Assembly (NCBI GenBank): GCA_026391455.1
Contig: JAPLEH010000004.1
Coordinates: forward strand, 91,187 to 155,186
Direction of reading: 5' to 3'
Length of the DNA: 64,000 bases
Source of the DNA: Bacteroidota bacterium
GTDB taxonomy: Bacteria; Bacteroidota; Bacteroidia; Chitinophagales; Chitinophagaceae
The notes under the pieces are model-generated. The model was not told where the DNA came from. It saw only the letters and a program-made list of their open reading frames with translations, and did no database searches. Positions 1-8,556 of the stretch are shown in pieces. The translations under genes were made by a program, and so were the position numbers. Within the stretch, counting starts at the first letter, position 1; the number at the start of each line of letters is the position of its first letter.

Positions 1-839
1 GCACTGTTCCAGGTACCCAGATCACTCCATTCAAAGGAAGCAGGAATAACATATACATTATCTGCTTTTTCCATGATGGCAAAGTCGACCGAAATATTCG
101 TACACAGGGGATAAATGGCTTCGATAGCAGCCGCTTCTTCCTCTGTATTGAATTTATCTTTTTCCGCCGCAAAGAGTTCATACAACTCCGGCAGGTATTT
201 TTCAAAGGCAGCTACTACATTTTTTACTTTCCAGGTAAAAATGCCGGCATTCCATAAAAAATCACCACTGGCTATAAAAGTTTTCGCCAGTTCCAGATTC
301 GGCTTTTCGGTAAAGGTTTTCACCTTGTACACATCCGGTACGGCTTCGGTGGTCTCATGCTGTATATATCCATACCCGGTATTGGGATAAGTGGGTTTGA
401 TGCCGATTGTGACCAGGGCATTGATATCGTTTACAAAACCAAAAGCTTTTTTAGCCGTATTTATGAATTCACCCGTATCCAGTATGAGGTTGTCGGCGGG
501 GGCGGCGATCATTAGTGCTTTGGGATCTTTCTTCAGCAGTTTAAACCCGATATAGGCAATACAGGGCGCCGTGTTTTTTCGAGAAGGTTCGGCTAATATA
601 TTTTCAACAGGTATTTCGGGCACTTGTTTTTTTACAATCTCCACATATTCCTGTGCGGTAATAATATAAATATTTTCCTTAGGTACCAGTTTGCAATACC
701 GTTCAAAGGTTTGCTGGATCAGGGTTTTGCCCGTTCCCAGTATATCGAGAAATTGTTTGGGAAAATCGGTACGGCTCATGGGCCAGAAACGGCTGCCAAT
801 GCCTCCTGCCATAATAGCCACATAGTGATGTTTGTTCAT
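1..839 (-). CDS. manC: Mannose-1-phosphate guanylyltransferase (partial, 3' end beyond the window)
   Basis: Reading from the ATG at 839 leftward gives a protein beginning MNKHHYVAIMAGGIGSRFWP, with the nucleotidyltransferase signature GGxGxRxxPxS..PKQF in the first 30 residues. About 279 residues are visible, through the core Rossmann-like domain; the C-terminus lies off the left edge. The family makes GDP-mannose from mannose-1-phosphate and GTP in the cytoplasm, for polysaccharide and glycolipid synthesis. It is the last visible gene of a minus-strand run with the S41 protease and kdsD, so it may sit in a cell-surface sugar cluster. Identification rests on the signature and on motifs such as AAPADN and GYGYIQ further in. 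The exact isoform (single-domain versus fused to an isomerase) cannot be seen. Confidence 0.88.
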   Translation of the reverse strand, partial: MNKHHYVAIMAGGIGSRFWPMSRTDFPKQFLDILGTGKTLIQQTFERYCKLVPKENIYIITAQEYVEIVKKQVPEIPVENILAEPSRKNTAPCIAYIGFKLLKKDPKALMIAAPADNLILDTGEFINTAKKAFGFVNDINALVTIGIKPTYPNTGYGYIQHETTEAVPDVYKVKTFTEKPNLELAKTFIASGDFLWNAGIFTWKVKNVVAAFEKYLPELYELFAAEKDKFNTEEEAAAIEAIYPLCTNISVDFAIMEKADNVYVIPASFEWSDLGTWNS

Positions 840-873
840 TCTGCTGGTATCAGTTGTTCTTTAAAAATCAAAG

Positions 874-2343
874 TTATCTATTCTTAGAGAGTAAGCTGTC
901 GATAATAAATTTTATTTGTAAATCTTCATTTTCAGAAAAGGATTCATCGCTGTCCGGCTTTACATAATCCGGCAATACGCCACGCCCCCGGCCCGACCTG
1001 TCTGAATGGTATTGGAGGCGTGCATAGGGAAACCGTATTCGGATGAAGGTTTGCGGAAGCTGGTATTTAAGCATATGAAAACCATTACTGTTGTACGTAC
1101 CGCCGCTTGTTTCCACACCCACTACTTTGGCATCGCTATAGGTTTGGGCCATCCACGTAAAATAGGAGGCCGCAGATGATACAGCATGATTAGTAATGAT
1201 ATACACCCGCCCGGTGAAACGGTATTTGTCTGGTGCCCACTTTTTTATCAGCGAATCAGGTATGCGATATCCATTGGAGGTACGGGCCAGAAATTCTTCT
1301 TCCAGCGACTCCCTGATCTCAGCCGTATCGTAGGTGCCAGTCGTTTCTACCAGATAACTTTTATAGGGGATGGTGGATATCCGGGTGGTTACATCCTGGT
1401 ATTCATCAAATGGTTTGGGAGATAGATAGGAGTTCAGTAAAAAACAATTGTACAGCCAGCCGCCGGTATTTTCCCGGAGGTCGATGATAAGGTCTTTCAC
1501 ATCTTTGCGGAAAGAGAGCAACTGGAAATTATTTTTCAGAAAATGTTCAAAAGCTGCTTCACTGTTGTCGGAGCCTAAATTGAAATCAGCTATCCGTAGC
1601 ACGGCATATTTTTTTTCTTCATTGATACGAAAATGATAGGTTACGTCCTCCGCATCAAAATAGTAGCGTGCATCAAACCGTTCGTTCCATTCGCGCAGGG
1701 TGACCGGTTCAAAAATATGTGTTTCGGCTTTTCCGTCCTTTTCCCGCGTTACGAGTTCAAATTTATCCGGACATCCGAAGCGCATATAATACTCATAGGC
1801 AAAATCAGCGGCTGCAGCTTCTTTCTGAGTTTGGCGATGAAAGCCATCCACAGAATTGTAGAGCGCCAGTGAATCCAGCAGGGAGGTGGCGCTTCGCCCA
1901 TTTACCGTCAGTATCTGGGTTCCGTGATCCAGGGTCTGATCTGAATTAATATAGAGTTTATTTTCTATCAGAATGGTGGGAAATGGGAAAAACAATTTAC
2001 GGTTGAACAACGTATCATCAATGGAAGCAGGCAGTTGGGTGGTGGTATGTGAGCAGCCTATTTCATTGGTGATAAAGGTCAGTTTATGAAAAAGCTCCCG
2101 CAATGGCAGTTTATCCGGTACGGAAGCCATGATGCTGTCGAAGATCGTATTCAACCGTTGGGTGGAGATATATTCATGCAGTGAGGGGTGTGCATCGTCC
2201 AGCAATTCACGAAAAAATTTGATGTCATAGATCGCATCCTGCCGGTCGATCTTTTCTGCAAGCGGATCCGGAGATAACTGCTGTTGCCTGCAGCCAAGTA
2301 AAAAAGCAAGCACTCCAATTAAAAAAAATCGTGCAAGGTTCAT
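874..2343 (-). CDS. S41-family peptidase lipoprotein
   Basis: 489 residues. A lipoprotein signal ends in LLGC (Cys18), so the mature protein should be anchored in the periplasm or outer membrane. The C-terminal half has the tail-specific-protease (S41) fold: DLIIDLRENTGG near residues 284-295 and the nucleophile region NHAVSSAASYF near 385-395 (Ser389 or Ser390), followed by VVGVETSGGT. A typical PDZ is not obvious between the N-terminal region and the protease core. The gene overlaps the upstream kdsD stop by 4 bp, suggesting translational coupling. The physiological substrate cannot be inferred. Confidence 0.85.
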   Translation of the reverse strand: MNLARFFLIGVLAFLLGCRQQQLSPDPLAEKIDRQDAIYDIKFFRELLDDAHPSLHEYISTQRLNTIFDSIMASVPDKLPLRELFHKLTFITNEIGCSHTTTQLPASIDDTLFNRKLFFPFPTILIENKLYINSDQTLDHGTQILTVNGRSATSLLDSLALYNSVDGFHRQTQKEAAAADFAYEYYMRFGCPDKFELVTREKDGKAETHIFEPVTLREWNERFDARYYFDAEDVTYHFRINEEKKYAVLRIADFNLGSDNSEAAFEHFLKNNFQLLSFRKDVKDLIIDLRENTGGWLYNCFLLNSYLSPKPFDEYQDVTTRISTIPYKSYLVETTGTYDTAEIRESLEEEFLARTSNGYRIPDSLIKKWAPDKYRFTGRVYIITNHAVSSAASYFTWMAQTYSDAKVVGVETSGGTYNSNGFHMLKYQLPQTFIRIRFPYARLQYHSDRSGRGRGVLPDYVKPDSDESFSENEDLQIKFIIDSLLSKNR

Positions 2344-3308
2344 ATCAGGCCTTCTCTTATCAGGTCATGTATATGCAGGATACCGAGGTAGATACCGTTG
2401 TTAGTAACGGCCAGTTGTGAAATTTCTTTTTTGCGCAGCATGTCCAGTGCATTCACCGCCAATTCATCGGGTTGGATGGTGACGGGGTTTTGGGTCATGA
2501 TTTCTCCGGCGGTAACACTGTTGATAGCTGTGGTATTTTCAAGCATCCGCCGCAGGTCTCCGTCGGTAATAATACCGAGCAGTTGTTGATTATCATCCAC
2601 CACAGCGGTAATACCCAGTCGTTTTCCGGTCATTTCCACGATCACTTCTTTGAGGGACTGATCTTTTTTTACAGCGGGCTTTTCATTGCCGGTATAGAGG
2701 TCGGATACACGGAGATATAATTTTTTGCCCAGCATACCACCGGGATGAAATTTGGCAAAATCTTCCGATTGAAACCCTTTCATTTCCATGAGGCAGATTG
2801 CGATGGCATCACCCATCACCAATTGTGCGGTAGTACTGGTGGTGGGGGCCAGGTTATTGGGGCATGCTTCCTGTTCTACCGTGGTATTGATGAGCAGGGA
2901 TGCATTTTTGGCAAGAAAAGAAGTGGTATTCCCTACCATGGCAATTAGGGTATTACCAAAATTTCGGATCAGGGGTACCAGTACTTTTATTTCAGGGCTT
3001 TCGCCGCTTTTGCTGATTACCATTACCACATCTTCCTGTTGTACCATGCCCAGGTCGCCATGTATGGCATCGGCGGCATGCATAAATACGGCGGGTGTGC
3101 CGGTGGAATTGAAAGTGGCCACCATTTTCTGCGCGATCACGGCGCTTTTTCCAATACCACTTACCACCACACGGCCCCGGCAGGCGGCGATGGCCTGTAC
3201 GGCTTTTTCAAAATCTGAGTCGATAAATGCGGCCAGCCCCTTTACGGACTGCGCTTCTAACTCAATGGTTCTGAGGGCGGCTTGGCGAATAGATGAAGAC
3301 ATAAACAA
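2340..3308 (-). CDS. kdsD: Arabinose-5-phosphate isomerase (KpsF/GutQ family)
   Basis: 322 residues. There is an N-terminal SIS sugar-isomerase domain (GIGKSA near 52, FMHAADAIHGDLGM near 75-90, ISKSGES near 99) and two CBS domains in the last 120 residues. This is the standard KdsD/KpsF architecture. The enzyme converts ribulose-5-phosphate to arabinose-5-phosphate, the first step to Kdo for the inner core of lipopolysaccharide. It is the first gene of the minus-strand run and overlaps the S41 gene by 4 bp. Length and motifs match full-length family members. CBS domains in this family may sense nucleotides, but nothing in the sequence shows the ligand. Confidence 0.93.
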   Translation of the reverse strand: MFMSSSIRQAALRTIELEAQSVKGLAAFIDSDFEKAVQAIAACRGRVVVSGIGKSAVIAQKMVATFNSTGTPAVFMHAADAIHGDLGMVQQEDVVMVISKSGESPEIKVLVPLIRNFGNTLIAMVGNTTSFLAKNASLLINTTVEQEACPNNLAPTTSTTAQLVMGDAIAICLMEMKGFQSEDFAKFHPGGMLGKKLYLRVSDLYTGNEKPAVKKDQSLKEVIVEMTGKRLGITAVVDDNQQLLGIITDGDLRRMLENTTAINSVTAGEIMTQNPVTIQPDELAVNALDMLRKKEISQLAVTNNGIYLGILHIHDLIREGLI

Positions 3309-3475
3309 ATTTGTTCCGACAGACTGGATTTACCCTTAAAAACGTAAAACGACTGTTCTGATAATGCTCGCAAAATTAGCCTTTTTGCCATGAACTCCCC
3401 GTTATGCAAACGTTGCAACTGAATTTTAACGCTTTACCCTTTTAAAACCCGTAAATCGGTTGTAAATTCGCGTCC

Positions 3476-3650
3476 CCGGTTTTAAAAGATACCGCACCGG
3501 CGAAAGGTTAAGATTCTGTGTAAAAGGACGCTCCGTATTGGCCTGGTTCAGGCCCGCCCGGTTTAGTTATCACAATTCACCGAACCACTGCTTGCCAGGT
3601 TTCGCCTTTTGAGGGTGAACATGCTTCTTATTAAGCTACCTTAATAAGTG
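3476..3650 (+). ncRNA. Candidate structured small RNA (6S-like rod)
   Basis: This fills most of the 477-bp gap between kdsD and recQ. Seen directly: a nested series of pairings. GGCGAAA (3499-3505) pairs with TTTCGCC (3600-3606), GGTT (3506-3509) with AACC (3583-3586), TGTGTAA (3517-3523) with TTATCACA (3567-3574, one bulge), and the apex is GGCCTG-GTT-CAGGCC (3540-3554). A perfect hairpin followed by a T-rich run closes it at 3627-3648, and TAAATTCG at 3463-3470 resembles a Bacteroidetes -7 element (TAnnTTTG). A long irregular rod of about 175 nt ending in a terminator resembles 6S RNA, but I could not match conserved 6S bases, so the name is only a suggestion. No reading frame in it looks coding. 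Confidence 0.4.
3627..3648 (+). terminator. Intrinsic terminator-like hairpin
   Basis: CTTATTAAG and CTTAATAAG form a perfect 9-bp stem with loop CTAC, followed on the plus strand by TGTTTATT. No protein gene precedes it on the plus strand, which is the main reason to suspect an RNA gene just upstream. Confidence 0.5.
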
Positions 3651-3785
3651 TTTATTACACAAATACGTAGTTGGCGCAACGTATGTGCAAAAAATAAAGG
3701 AGGCAGGGGGTTAAAATCGGCCAAAAAAGAGTAATTTAATGAACTCTGAACTGTAACACACAAGCGCCATAGAAATTAATGCGTA

Positions 3786-6095
3786 ATGGGAACACCAACA
3801 ATTAAAAAGCCTGCGGCCAAAAAAGCGGCAGCATCCAAATCCACGCCTGTAAAAAACGGAAAAGCGGTTAAGGAAAAAGAAACAGCGGCTAACGGAAAGG
3901 CCGGCCGTTTCGACCTTCATAAAGCTCTGCAGGAATATTTCGGATTCGATAAATTCAAAGGCACTCAGGAAAAGGCGATCGAGTCATTACTGGCCGGTCA
4001 TGATACCTTTGTGATCATGCCTACGGGCGGGGGTAAAAGCCTATGCTATCAGTTGCCGGCACTCGTGAGCGAGGGGGTGGCCATCATTGTATCGCCCCTC
4101 ATTGCCCTCATGAAGAACCAGGTAGATCTGGTGCGTGGGTACAGTAGTAATGATGAGGTAGCACATTTTCTCAACTCCACCCTTACCAAAAAAGAAATAA
4201 AGGAAGTACATGATGATCTGCTGGGCGGCAAAACCAAAATGCTGTATGTAGCCCCGGAAACCCTGACCAAGCAGGAAAACCTGGAATTCTTTTCCGATCT
4301 CACCATATCTTTCTTTGCAGTAGATGAAGCACACTGTATCTCCGAGTGGGGACACGATTTCCGGCCCGAGTACAGAAGGCTCCGTGAGATGATGATCCAG
4401 ATAAACCCGGATGCACCGGTAATCGCGCTTACGGCTACGGCCACACCCAAAGTGCAGAGCGATATCGTGAAGAACCTGGACCTGCGCGAACCGAATATCT
4501 TTATCTCTTCGTTCAACAGGGCCAATCTCTATTACGAAGTATTACCAAAAATCAAGAAGGCACAAACCGATGAGAATATCGTCCGCTTCATCAAATCGAT
4601 GAAAAATAAAAGCGGGATCATTTATACACTAAACCGCAAGACCACCGAAGAACTGGCAGATATTCTGAATGCAAACGGAATTAAGGCAGTAGCCTATCAT
4701 GCCGGACTCGACAGCAAACTGCGTGCAGAGCGGCAGGATCTTTTCCTCGGAGAAGATGTGCAGGTGATCTGTGCCACGATCGCTTTCGGTATGGGTATCG
4801 ATAAACCGGATATCCGTTTTGTGATTCACTATAATATTCCCAAATCCATTGAGAATTATTATCAGGAAACAGGCCGTGCCGGCCGGGATGGACTGGAAGG
4901 GAAATGTGTATTGTATTATTCACATAAAGATGTAAGCAAACTGGAGCACCTGATGCGGGATAAACCGCTCAGTGAACGCGAAGTAGGCGCACAACTGATC
5001 AACGAAACAGTGGCTTTTGCGGAAACAGGTGTATGCCGCCGGAAGATACTCATGAGTTATTTTGGCGAGGAGTACGAGCAGGAAAACTGCGGCCAATGTG
5101 ATAACTGTAAGCATCCGAAAGAACGGATCGAAGCAAAAGATGAAGCGGTGATCGTATTGAAGGCGATAAAAGAACTGGATGAGCGGTTTGCTACGGATTA
5201 TGTGGTGCAGATCATCAGCGGAAAACTGACGCCGCAGATACAAATGTTCCGTCACGATTCGCTCAATGCTTTTGCGAGTGGCAACGACCGCGATAATCAT
5301 TTCTGGAATTCACTGATCCGGCAAATGATACTGGAGGGTTTGCTTACGAAGGATATTGAAGAATATGGCGTGTTGAAGTTTACGAAAAAAGCGGAGGCCT
5401 TCCTGAAGAAACCGAAGTCATTCCAGATCGTATTGAATAAGCTCTACGATGATGCGAATGCGGATGATGAAGAGACCACCGAACAAACCGGTGGTGCTGC
5501 AGCCGATGAAAAGCTGATGGCTATGCTGCTGGAGCTTCGTCAGAAAGAAGCCAAGAAGAAGGGGTTACCCCCTTTTGTGATCTTCCTGGAGTCATCGCTG
5601 CAGGATATGGCAACGTTCTACCCCATTTCGATGGAGGGTTTGGAAAAATGCCAGGGCGTGAGTAAGGGAAAGGCGCTGAAATATGGTAAGCCATTTGTGG
5701 AGTTGATCACCCGGTTTGTGGAAGAGAACAATGTGGAGCGACCCGATGATTTTGTGATGAAGAGTGTGGTGAACAAAAGCGGAAGCAAAGTATATATTAT
5801 TCAGAATACGGATAAAAAAGTCTCGCTCGAGACCATTGCCAAAAACAAGGGCTGGCGTATGGATGAAATGCTGGAGGAAATGGAAACCATTGCGGCCAGC
5901 GGCACCAAGCTCAATCTGGATTATGCCATTGATGAAATGCTGGATGAGAATGACCAGGATGAGATCATGGAGTATTTCAAGGGTTGTGAAACATCATCAT
6001 TGCAGGTGGCGCAGGAAGAGCTGTCAGAATATAATTTCAATTGGGAACAACTGAAGATCATGCGGATCAAGTTTTTGAGTGAATACGGAATGTGA
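3786..6095 (+). CDS. recQ: ATP-dependent DNA helicase RecQ
   Basis: 769 residues. A Lys/Ala-rich N-terminal extension of about 40 residues precedes the superfamily 2 helicase core. Visible motifs are Walker A TGGGKS (near 80-85), DEAH at 180-183, [11 protein letters not shown] just after it, and GRAGRDG in motif VI. The zinc-binding subdomain has the CRRKIL...CGQCDNC cysteines, followed by an RQC winged-helix region and a helical C-terminus containing an HRDC-like segment. RecQ unwinds DNA 3' to 5' in recombination and fork repair. It is a single gene with no close operon partner; a short AT-rich word repeat follows its stop. Confidence 0.95.
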   Translation: MGTPTIKKPAAKKAAASKSTPVKNGKAVKEKETAANGKAGRFDLHKALQEYFGFDKFKGTQEKAIESLLAGHDTFVIMPTGGGKSLCYQLPALVSEGVAIIVSPLIALMKNQVDLVRGYSSNDEVAHFLNSTLTKKEIKEVHDDLLGGKTKMLYVAPETLTKQENLEFFSDLTISFFAVDEAHCISEWGHDFRPEYRRLREMMIQINPDAPVIALTATATPKVQSDIVKNLDLREPNIFISSFNRANLYYEVLPKIKKAQTDENIVRFIKSMKNKSGIIYTLNRKTTEELADILNANGIKAVAYHAGLDSKLRAERQDLFLGEDVQVICATIAFGMGIDKPDIRFVIHYNIPKSIENYYQETGRAGRDGLEGKCVLYYSHKDVSKLEHLMRDKPLSEREVGAQLINETVAFAETGVCRRKILMSYFGEEYEQENCGQCDNCKHPKERIEAKDEAVIVLKAIKELDERFATDYVVQIISGKLTPQIQMFRHDSLNAFASGNDRDNHFWNSLIRQMILEGLLTKDIEEYGVLKFTKKAEAFLKKPKSFQIVLNKLYDDANADDEETTEQTGGAAADEKLMAMLLELRQKEAKKKGLPPFVIFLESSLQDMATFYPISMEGLEKCQGVSKGKALKYGKPFVELITRFVEENNVERPDDFVMKSVVNKSGSKVYIIQNTDKKVSLETIAKNKGWRMDEMLEEMETIAASGTKLNLDYAIDEMLDENDQDEIMEYFKGCETSSLQVAQEELSEYNFNWEQLKIMRIKFLSEYGM

Positions 6096-6140
6096 TAAAA
6101 AGTAAAAAGGGAAAAATCAAAAGTCAAAATAGTTGCCTTT

Positions 6141-6941
6141 ATGCTAAAGCGCTGGCCTGTAGCCTTGTTGCTATTTTTTTTCGCCTGTACATCGAAGCCC
6201 CGCACGCACGCTCTATCGGGTGAAATTAACTGGATCGACCTGACCTATGCGTACGACAGTACAACGTTGTACTGGCCCAATAATACCAAACCCTTTGTGC
6301 ATACTACAGAGGCGGAGGGCATTACAGCCGGAGGTTATTATTATTCCTCTTATTCTATTTGCACGCCCGAGCATGGGGGTACGCACCTGGATGCACCTAT
6401 ACACTTTGCAGCCGGAAAATATACGGTGGACCAGATCCCGCTCAGCAGTTTAACGGGGAATGCGGTGGTGATCGATGTATCGGCGAAAGCCCTGCCCAAC
6501 CGGGATTATCGTGTAAGCAAGGACGATATATTGCAATGGGAGAAGGAAAACGGAGCGATTGGTGAGCAAACTATTGTATTGTTCCGTACCGGATACGGCC
6601 AATATTACCCCAACCGGGAAAAGTATTTTGGATCGGCCAAAACGGGTCCGGAAGCCTTGCCGGAACTGCATTTTCCGGGTATTGACCCGGCAGCGGCGGA
6701 CTGGCTGGTGAAGGAGCGGAAGGTGAAGGCGGTGGGTTTGGATACTCCGAGTCTGGATTATGGGCAATCGACTGATTTTAAAACCCACCAGGTATTGATG
6801 GGAGCCAATGTGCCGGGTTTTGAGAACCTGGCCAACCTGAATTTATTACCCGCAAAGGGATTGTATGTGGTGGCTTTGCCAATGAAGATTGGTAAGGGGA
6901 GTGGGGGGCCATTGCGGATTATTGCGGCGAAAACGGAATAA
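6141..6941 (+). CDS. Cyclase-family (kynurenine-formamidase-like) lipoprotein
   Basis: 266 residues. A short signal ends in FFACTS (lipobox Cys near 16), followed by a cyclase-family domain: WIDLTY, then the metal-binding HGGTHLDAPIHF motif near residues 77-88 and late GLDTPSLD. The family includes kynurenine formamidase and isatin hydrolase, which hydrolyse amide bonds at a metal centre. An exported lipoprotein version is common in Bacteroidetes, and its substrate is unknown. It lies 45 bp after recQ on the same strand; the spacer is an A-rich word repeat, so cotranscription is uncertain. Confidence 0.85.
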   Translation: MLKRWPVALLLFFFACTSKPRTHALSGEINWIDLTYAYDSTTLYWPNNTKPFVHTTEAEGITAGGYYYSSYSICTPEHGGTHLDAPIHFAAGKYTVDQIPLSSLTGNAVVIDVSAKALPNRDYRVSKDDILQWEKENGAIGEQTIVLFRTGYGQYYPNREKYFGSAKTGPEALPELHFPGIDPAAADWLVKERKVKAVGLDTPSLDYGQSTDFKTHQVLMGANVPGFENLANLNLLPAKGLYVVALPMKIGKGSGGPLRIIAAKTE

Positions 6942-7109
6942 AGGTGCTTTTGTGGGCTGTATTATTTGATTAAAATCACTGTTTTTCCCTGATTTATCCC
7001 CAAACCTCTTTATATTTGCAGCCCCGAAGCACAAAACGATGTAAGGCTTCCACTTTTCGGAGTGATGTGTTTCAGGAATCCAGCCTTCGCTAAGGCTACG
7101 GCTGGTAAA

Positions 7110-7182
7110 GGTGCGGTAGCTCAGTCGGTAGAGCAAAGGACTGAAAATCCTTGTGTCGGCGGTTCGATCCCGCCCCACACCA
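7110..7182 (+). tRNA. tRNA-Phe (GAA)
   Basis: A full cloverleaf can be drawn: acceptor 7110-7116 with 7175-7181, D arm GCTC/GAGC, anticodon stem AAGGA/TCCTT with loop CTGAAAA (anticodon GAA at 7143-7145), and T stem GGCGG/CCGCC. The discriminator base is A7182. One oddity is that acceptor position 5 (C7114) faces A7177, a C-A mismatch. The 3' half is the integration site of the mobile element that begins here. Confidence 0.95.
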
Positions 7183-7183
7183 C
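7137..7183 (+). repeat. attL: 47-bp direct repeat (3' half of tRNA-Phe)
   Basis: This copy runs from the anticodon stem through one base past the discriminator and is identical, base for base, to 34539-34585. Crossover within tRNA 3' halves is typical for tyrosine-recombinase elements. Confidence 0.93.
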
Positions 7184-7193
7184 GAAGACAATC

Positions 7194-7229
7194 AAGCGAT
7201 TATGTAGTAAAATGCATAGTCGCTTTTTT
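7194..7229 (+). terminator. Element-borne terminator for tRNA-Phe
   Basis: AAGCGATTATG (7194-7204) pairs with CATAGTCGCTT (7215-7225) over 11 bp with one G-T pair, and the T run continues to 7229. It lies 11 bp downstream of the tRNA, inside the element, and would restore termination after insertion. Confidence 0.7.
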
Positions 7230-7230
7230 C

Positions 7231-7253
7231 TTTGGTACAACATAGGTACAACA
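7231..7253 (+). repeat. Left copy of 23-bp integrase-site-like repeat
   Basis: Two copies of GGTACAACA (7234-7242 and 7245-7253) are spaced 11 bp apart. The whole 23 bp is identical and in the same orientation at 34415-34437, beside the right-end integrase. It is probably an arm-type integrase binding site. Confidence 0.65.
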
Positions 7254-7322
7254 ACCCCCGATTCCCCTCAATTCAATTTCCTTGGTTCCTGATTTTTTCA
7301 AACTGTATTCGTAAATTATTGT

Positions 7323-8174
7323 ATGAAAAGAAAAGGAGACTTAATTGAACTGGACAACGCTTATTTATCGAATTGGGATTCGCTGAATCAGCCGGTTCAT
7401 CCACTAAAGAAGACTATTTTAAAAGATTGGAAAGACCTTCTTGCAGCCGATTTAAAAGAAGAGGCCTATCATAAGTTTCTGTCAGAACACGCTGGTTTCT
7501 TCTTTAAACAAGACTATCCCGATAACATCGTAATTTCAAAAATGAAGTTTGGTGCTGATTTTGTGTCGGACTTTGTGATTTGCTATGATAAAGGAAGTGA
7601 TGGATTCGAATATGAGCTTATCGAGCTTGAAACACCGGCAAGCGCATTGTTTACCAAATATGATAAAATTGCAGCCCGTCTGAACAGTGCGATCCAACAA
7701 ATCCAAAGCTGGAGAGCCTGGCTCCTCAAGCATTCCGGATCTATAAAAAATATCTTCCCTTCGAACAGGTATGATATCGACGGTTATCTTAACTTAAAAT
7801 ACACAATCATTATCGGCAAACGGGAGGCGATGAGTGATTATCAAATTAAAAGCCGAAATCTTTTAAGTGTTAATCTCGGAATCTCCATTCGCTCTTTTGA
7901 TTATCTTAGTAACCTGCTGCAAAAAGGATATTTCAGAAACGAGTTCGAATTTATAAATGACATGGACAATGAAGCAGCACCATACGCCAGAGATTTCGCC
8001 AATCCGTTTTACAAGGCATATAGCGACCAGCAATGGCGGCAAATGATCAAAACGAAGGGTTTCAGTGGGGCCAATATGATTGCAAGCAATGTTAAACAGC
8101 TCATGGAATTTCGGGAGTATAATACTATCAGGTTAAACCAATTTCGGGACTATCAAAAGAAGCTACTCAAATAA
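7323..8174 (+). CDS. sduA: Shedu-type anti-phage nuclease (DUF4263)
   Basis: 283 residues. The family pattern is clear: FLSEHAGFF near 52-60, KMKFGADFVSDFVI at 74-86, ELIELETPAS at 98-107 (Asp83 with Glu101-x-Glu103 as the probable nuclease centre), LFTKY, and AIQQIQSWRAWL at 123-134. Shedu proteins are single-gene defence nucleases with a PD-(D/E)xK-like domain. This one is at the short end of the family, with a modest C-terminal region. It is the first gene inside attL, and a small HTH gene starts 2 bp after its stop, implying one transcript. The assignment rests on the motif pattern recalled for the family. Confidence 0.83.
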   Translation: MKRKGDLIELDNAYLSNWDSLNQPVHPLKKTILKDWKDLLAADLKEEAYHKFLSEHAGFFFKQDYPDNIVISKMKFGADFVSDFVICYDKGSDGFEYELIELETPASALFTKYDKIAARLNSAIQQIQSWRAWLLKHSGSIKNIFPSNRYDIDGYLNLKYTIIIGKREAMSDYQIKSRNLLSVNLGISIRSFDYLSNLLQKGYFRNEFEFINDMDNEAAPYARDFANPFYKAYSDQQWRQMIKTKGFSGANMIASNVKQLMEFREYNTIRLNQFRDYQKKLLK

Positions 8175-8176
8175 AT

Positions 8177-8446
8177 ATGGAAGTCATTTGTTTGGAAGAT
8201 AACGCCTTTTTTAATCTGATTGATCGTGTGGTTGACCACATTAAAAACACGACGGCGAGTAAGCAAGATAAATGGCTGTCAACCGATCAGGCCATGGAAC
8301 GGCTTCGTATCAAAAGCAAAACCACCCTACAAAAACTTCGCGACGAGGGACACGTCCGGTTTTCTCAGCCTGAAAAGAAATGGATCGTGTATGATGCTGA
8401 ATCAATTGATGAGTATTTGGAAAAGCATTCAAAGGATACTTTTTGA
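8177..8446 (+). CDS. Small helix-turn-helix protein paired with Shedu
   Basis: 89 residues. The N-terminal 35 residues are helical; a MerR/excisionase-like HTH follows (WLSTDQAMERLRIKSKTTLQ, then LRDEGHVRFSQPEKKWIVY and a final DEYL helix). Such proteins act as excisionases or local regulators. The 2-bp spacing from the Shedu gene suggests it is translationally linked, either as a regulator of the nuclease or as a recombination directionality factor placed near attL. It is longer than a bare excisionase and lies far from the other integration genes, so both roles stay open. Confidence 0.7.
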   Translation: MEVICLEDNAFFNLIDRVVDHIKNTTASKQDKWLSTDQAMERLRIKSKTTLQKLRDEGHVRFSQPEKKWIVYDAESIDEYLEKHSKDTF

Positions 8447-8556
8447 AATCGCATTGGTAGTTTAGAAAAATCGCAATCTAAGTACTCACAGTACTTAAAA
8501 CCTATACTTTTTAAACCGTTGCGAGCCCATGTGAAGATTATGCCATTTATAAGACA

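Noticed and set aside
2788..3339. 183-residue frame opposite kdsD
   Set aside because: Antisense of a well-supported SIS/CBS gene; no domain of its own.
7062..7292. Short frame overlapping tRNA-Phe
   Set aside because: It runs through the tRNA and the terminator; no coding signs.
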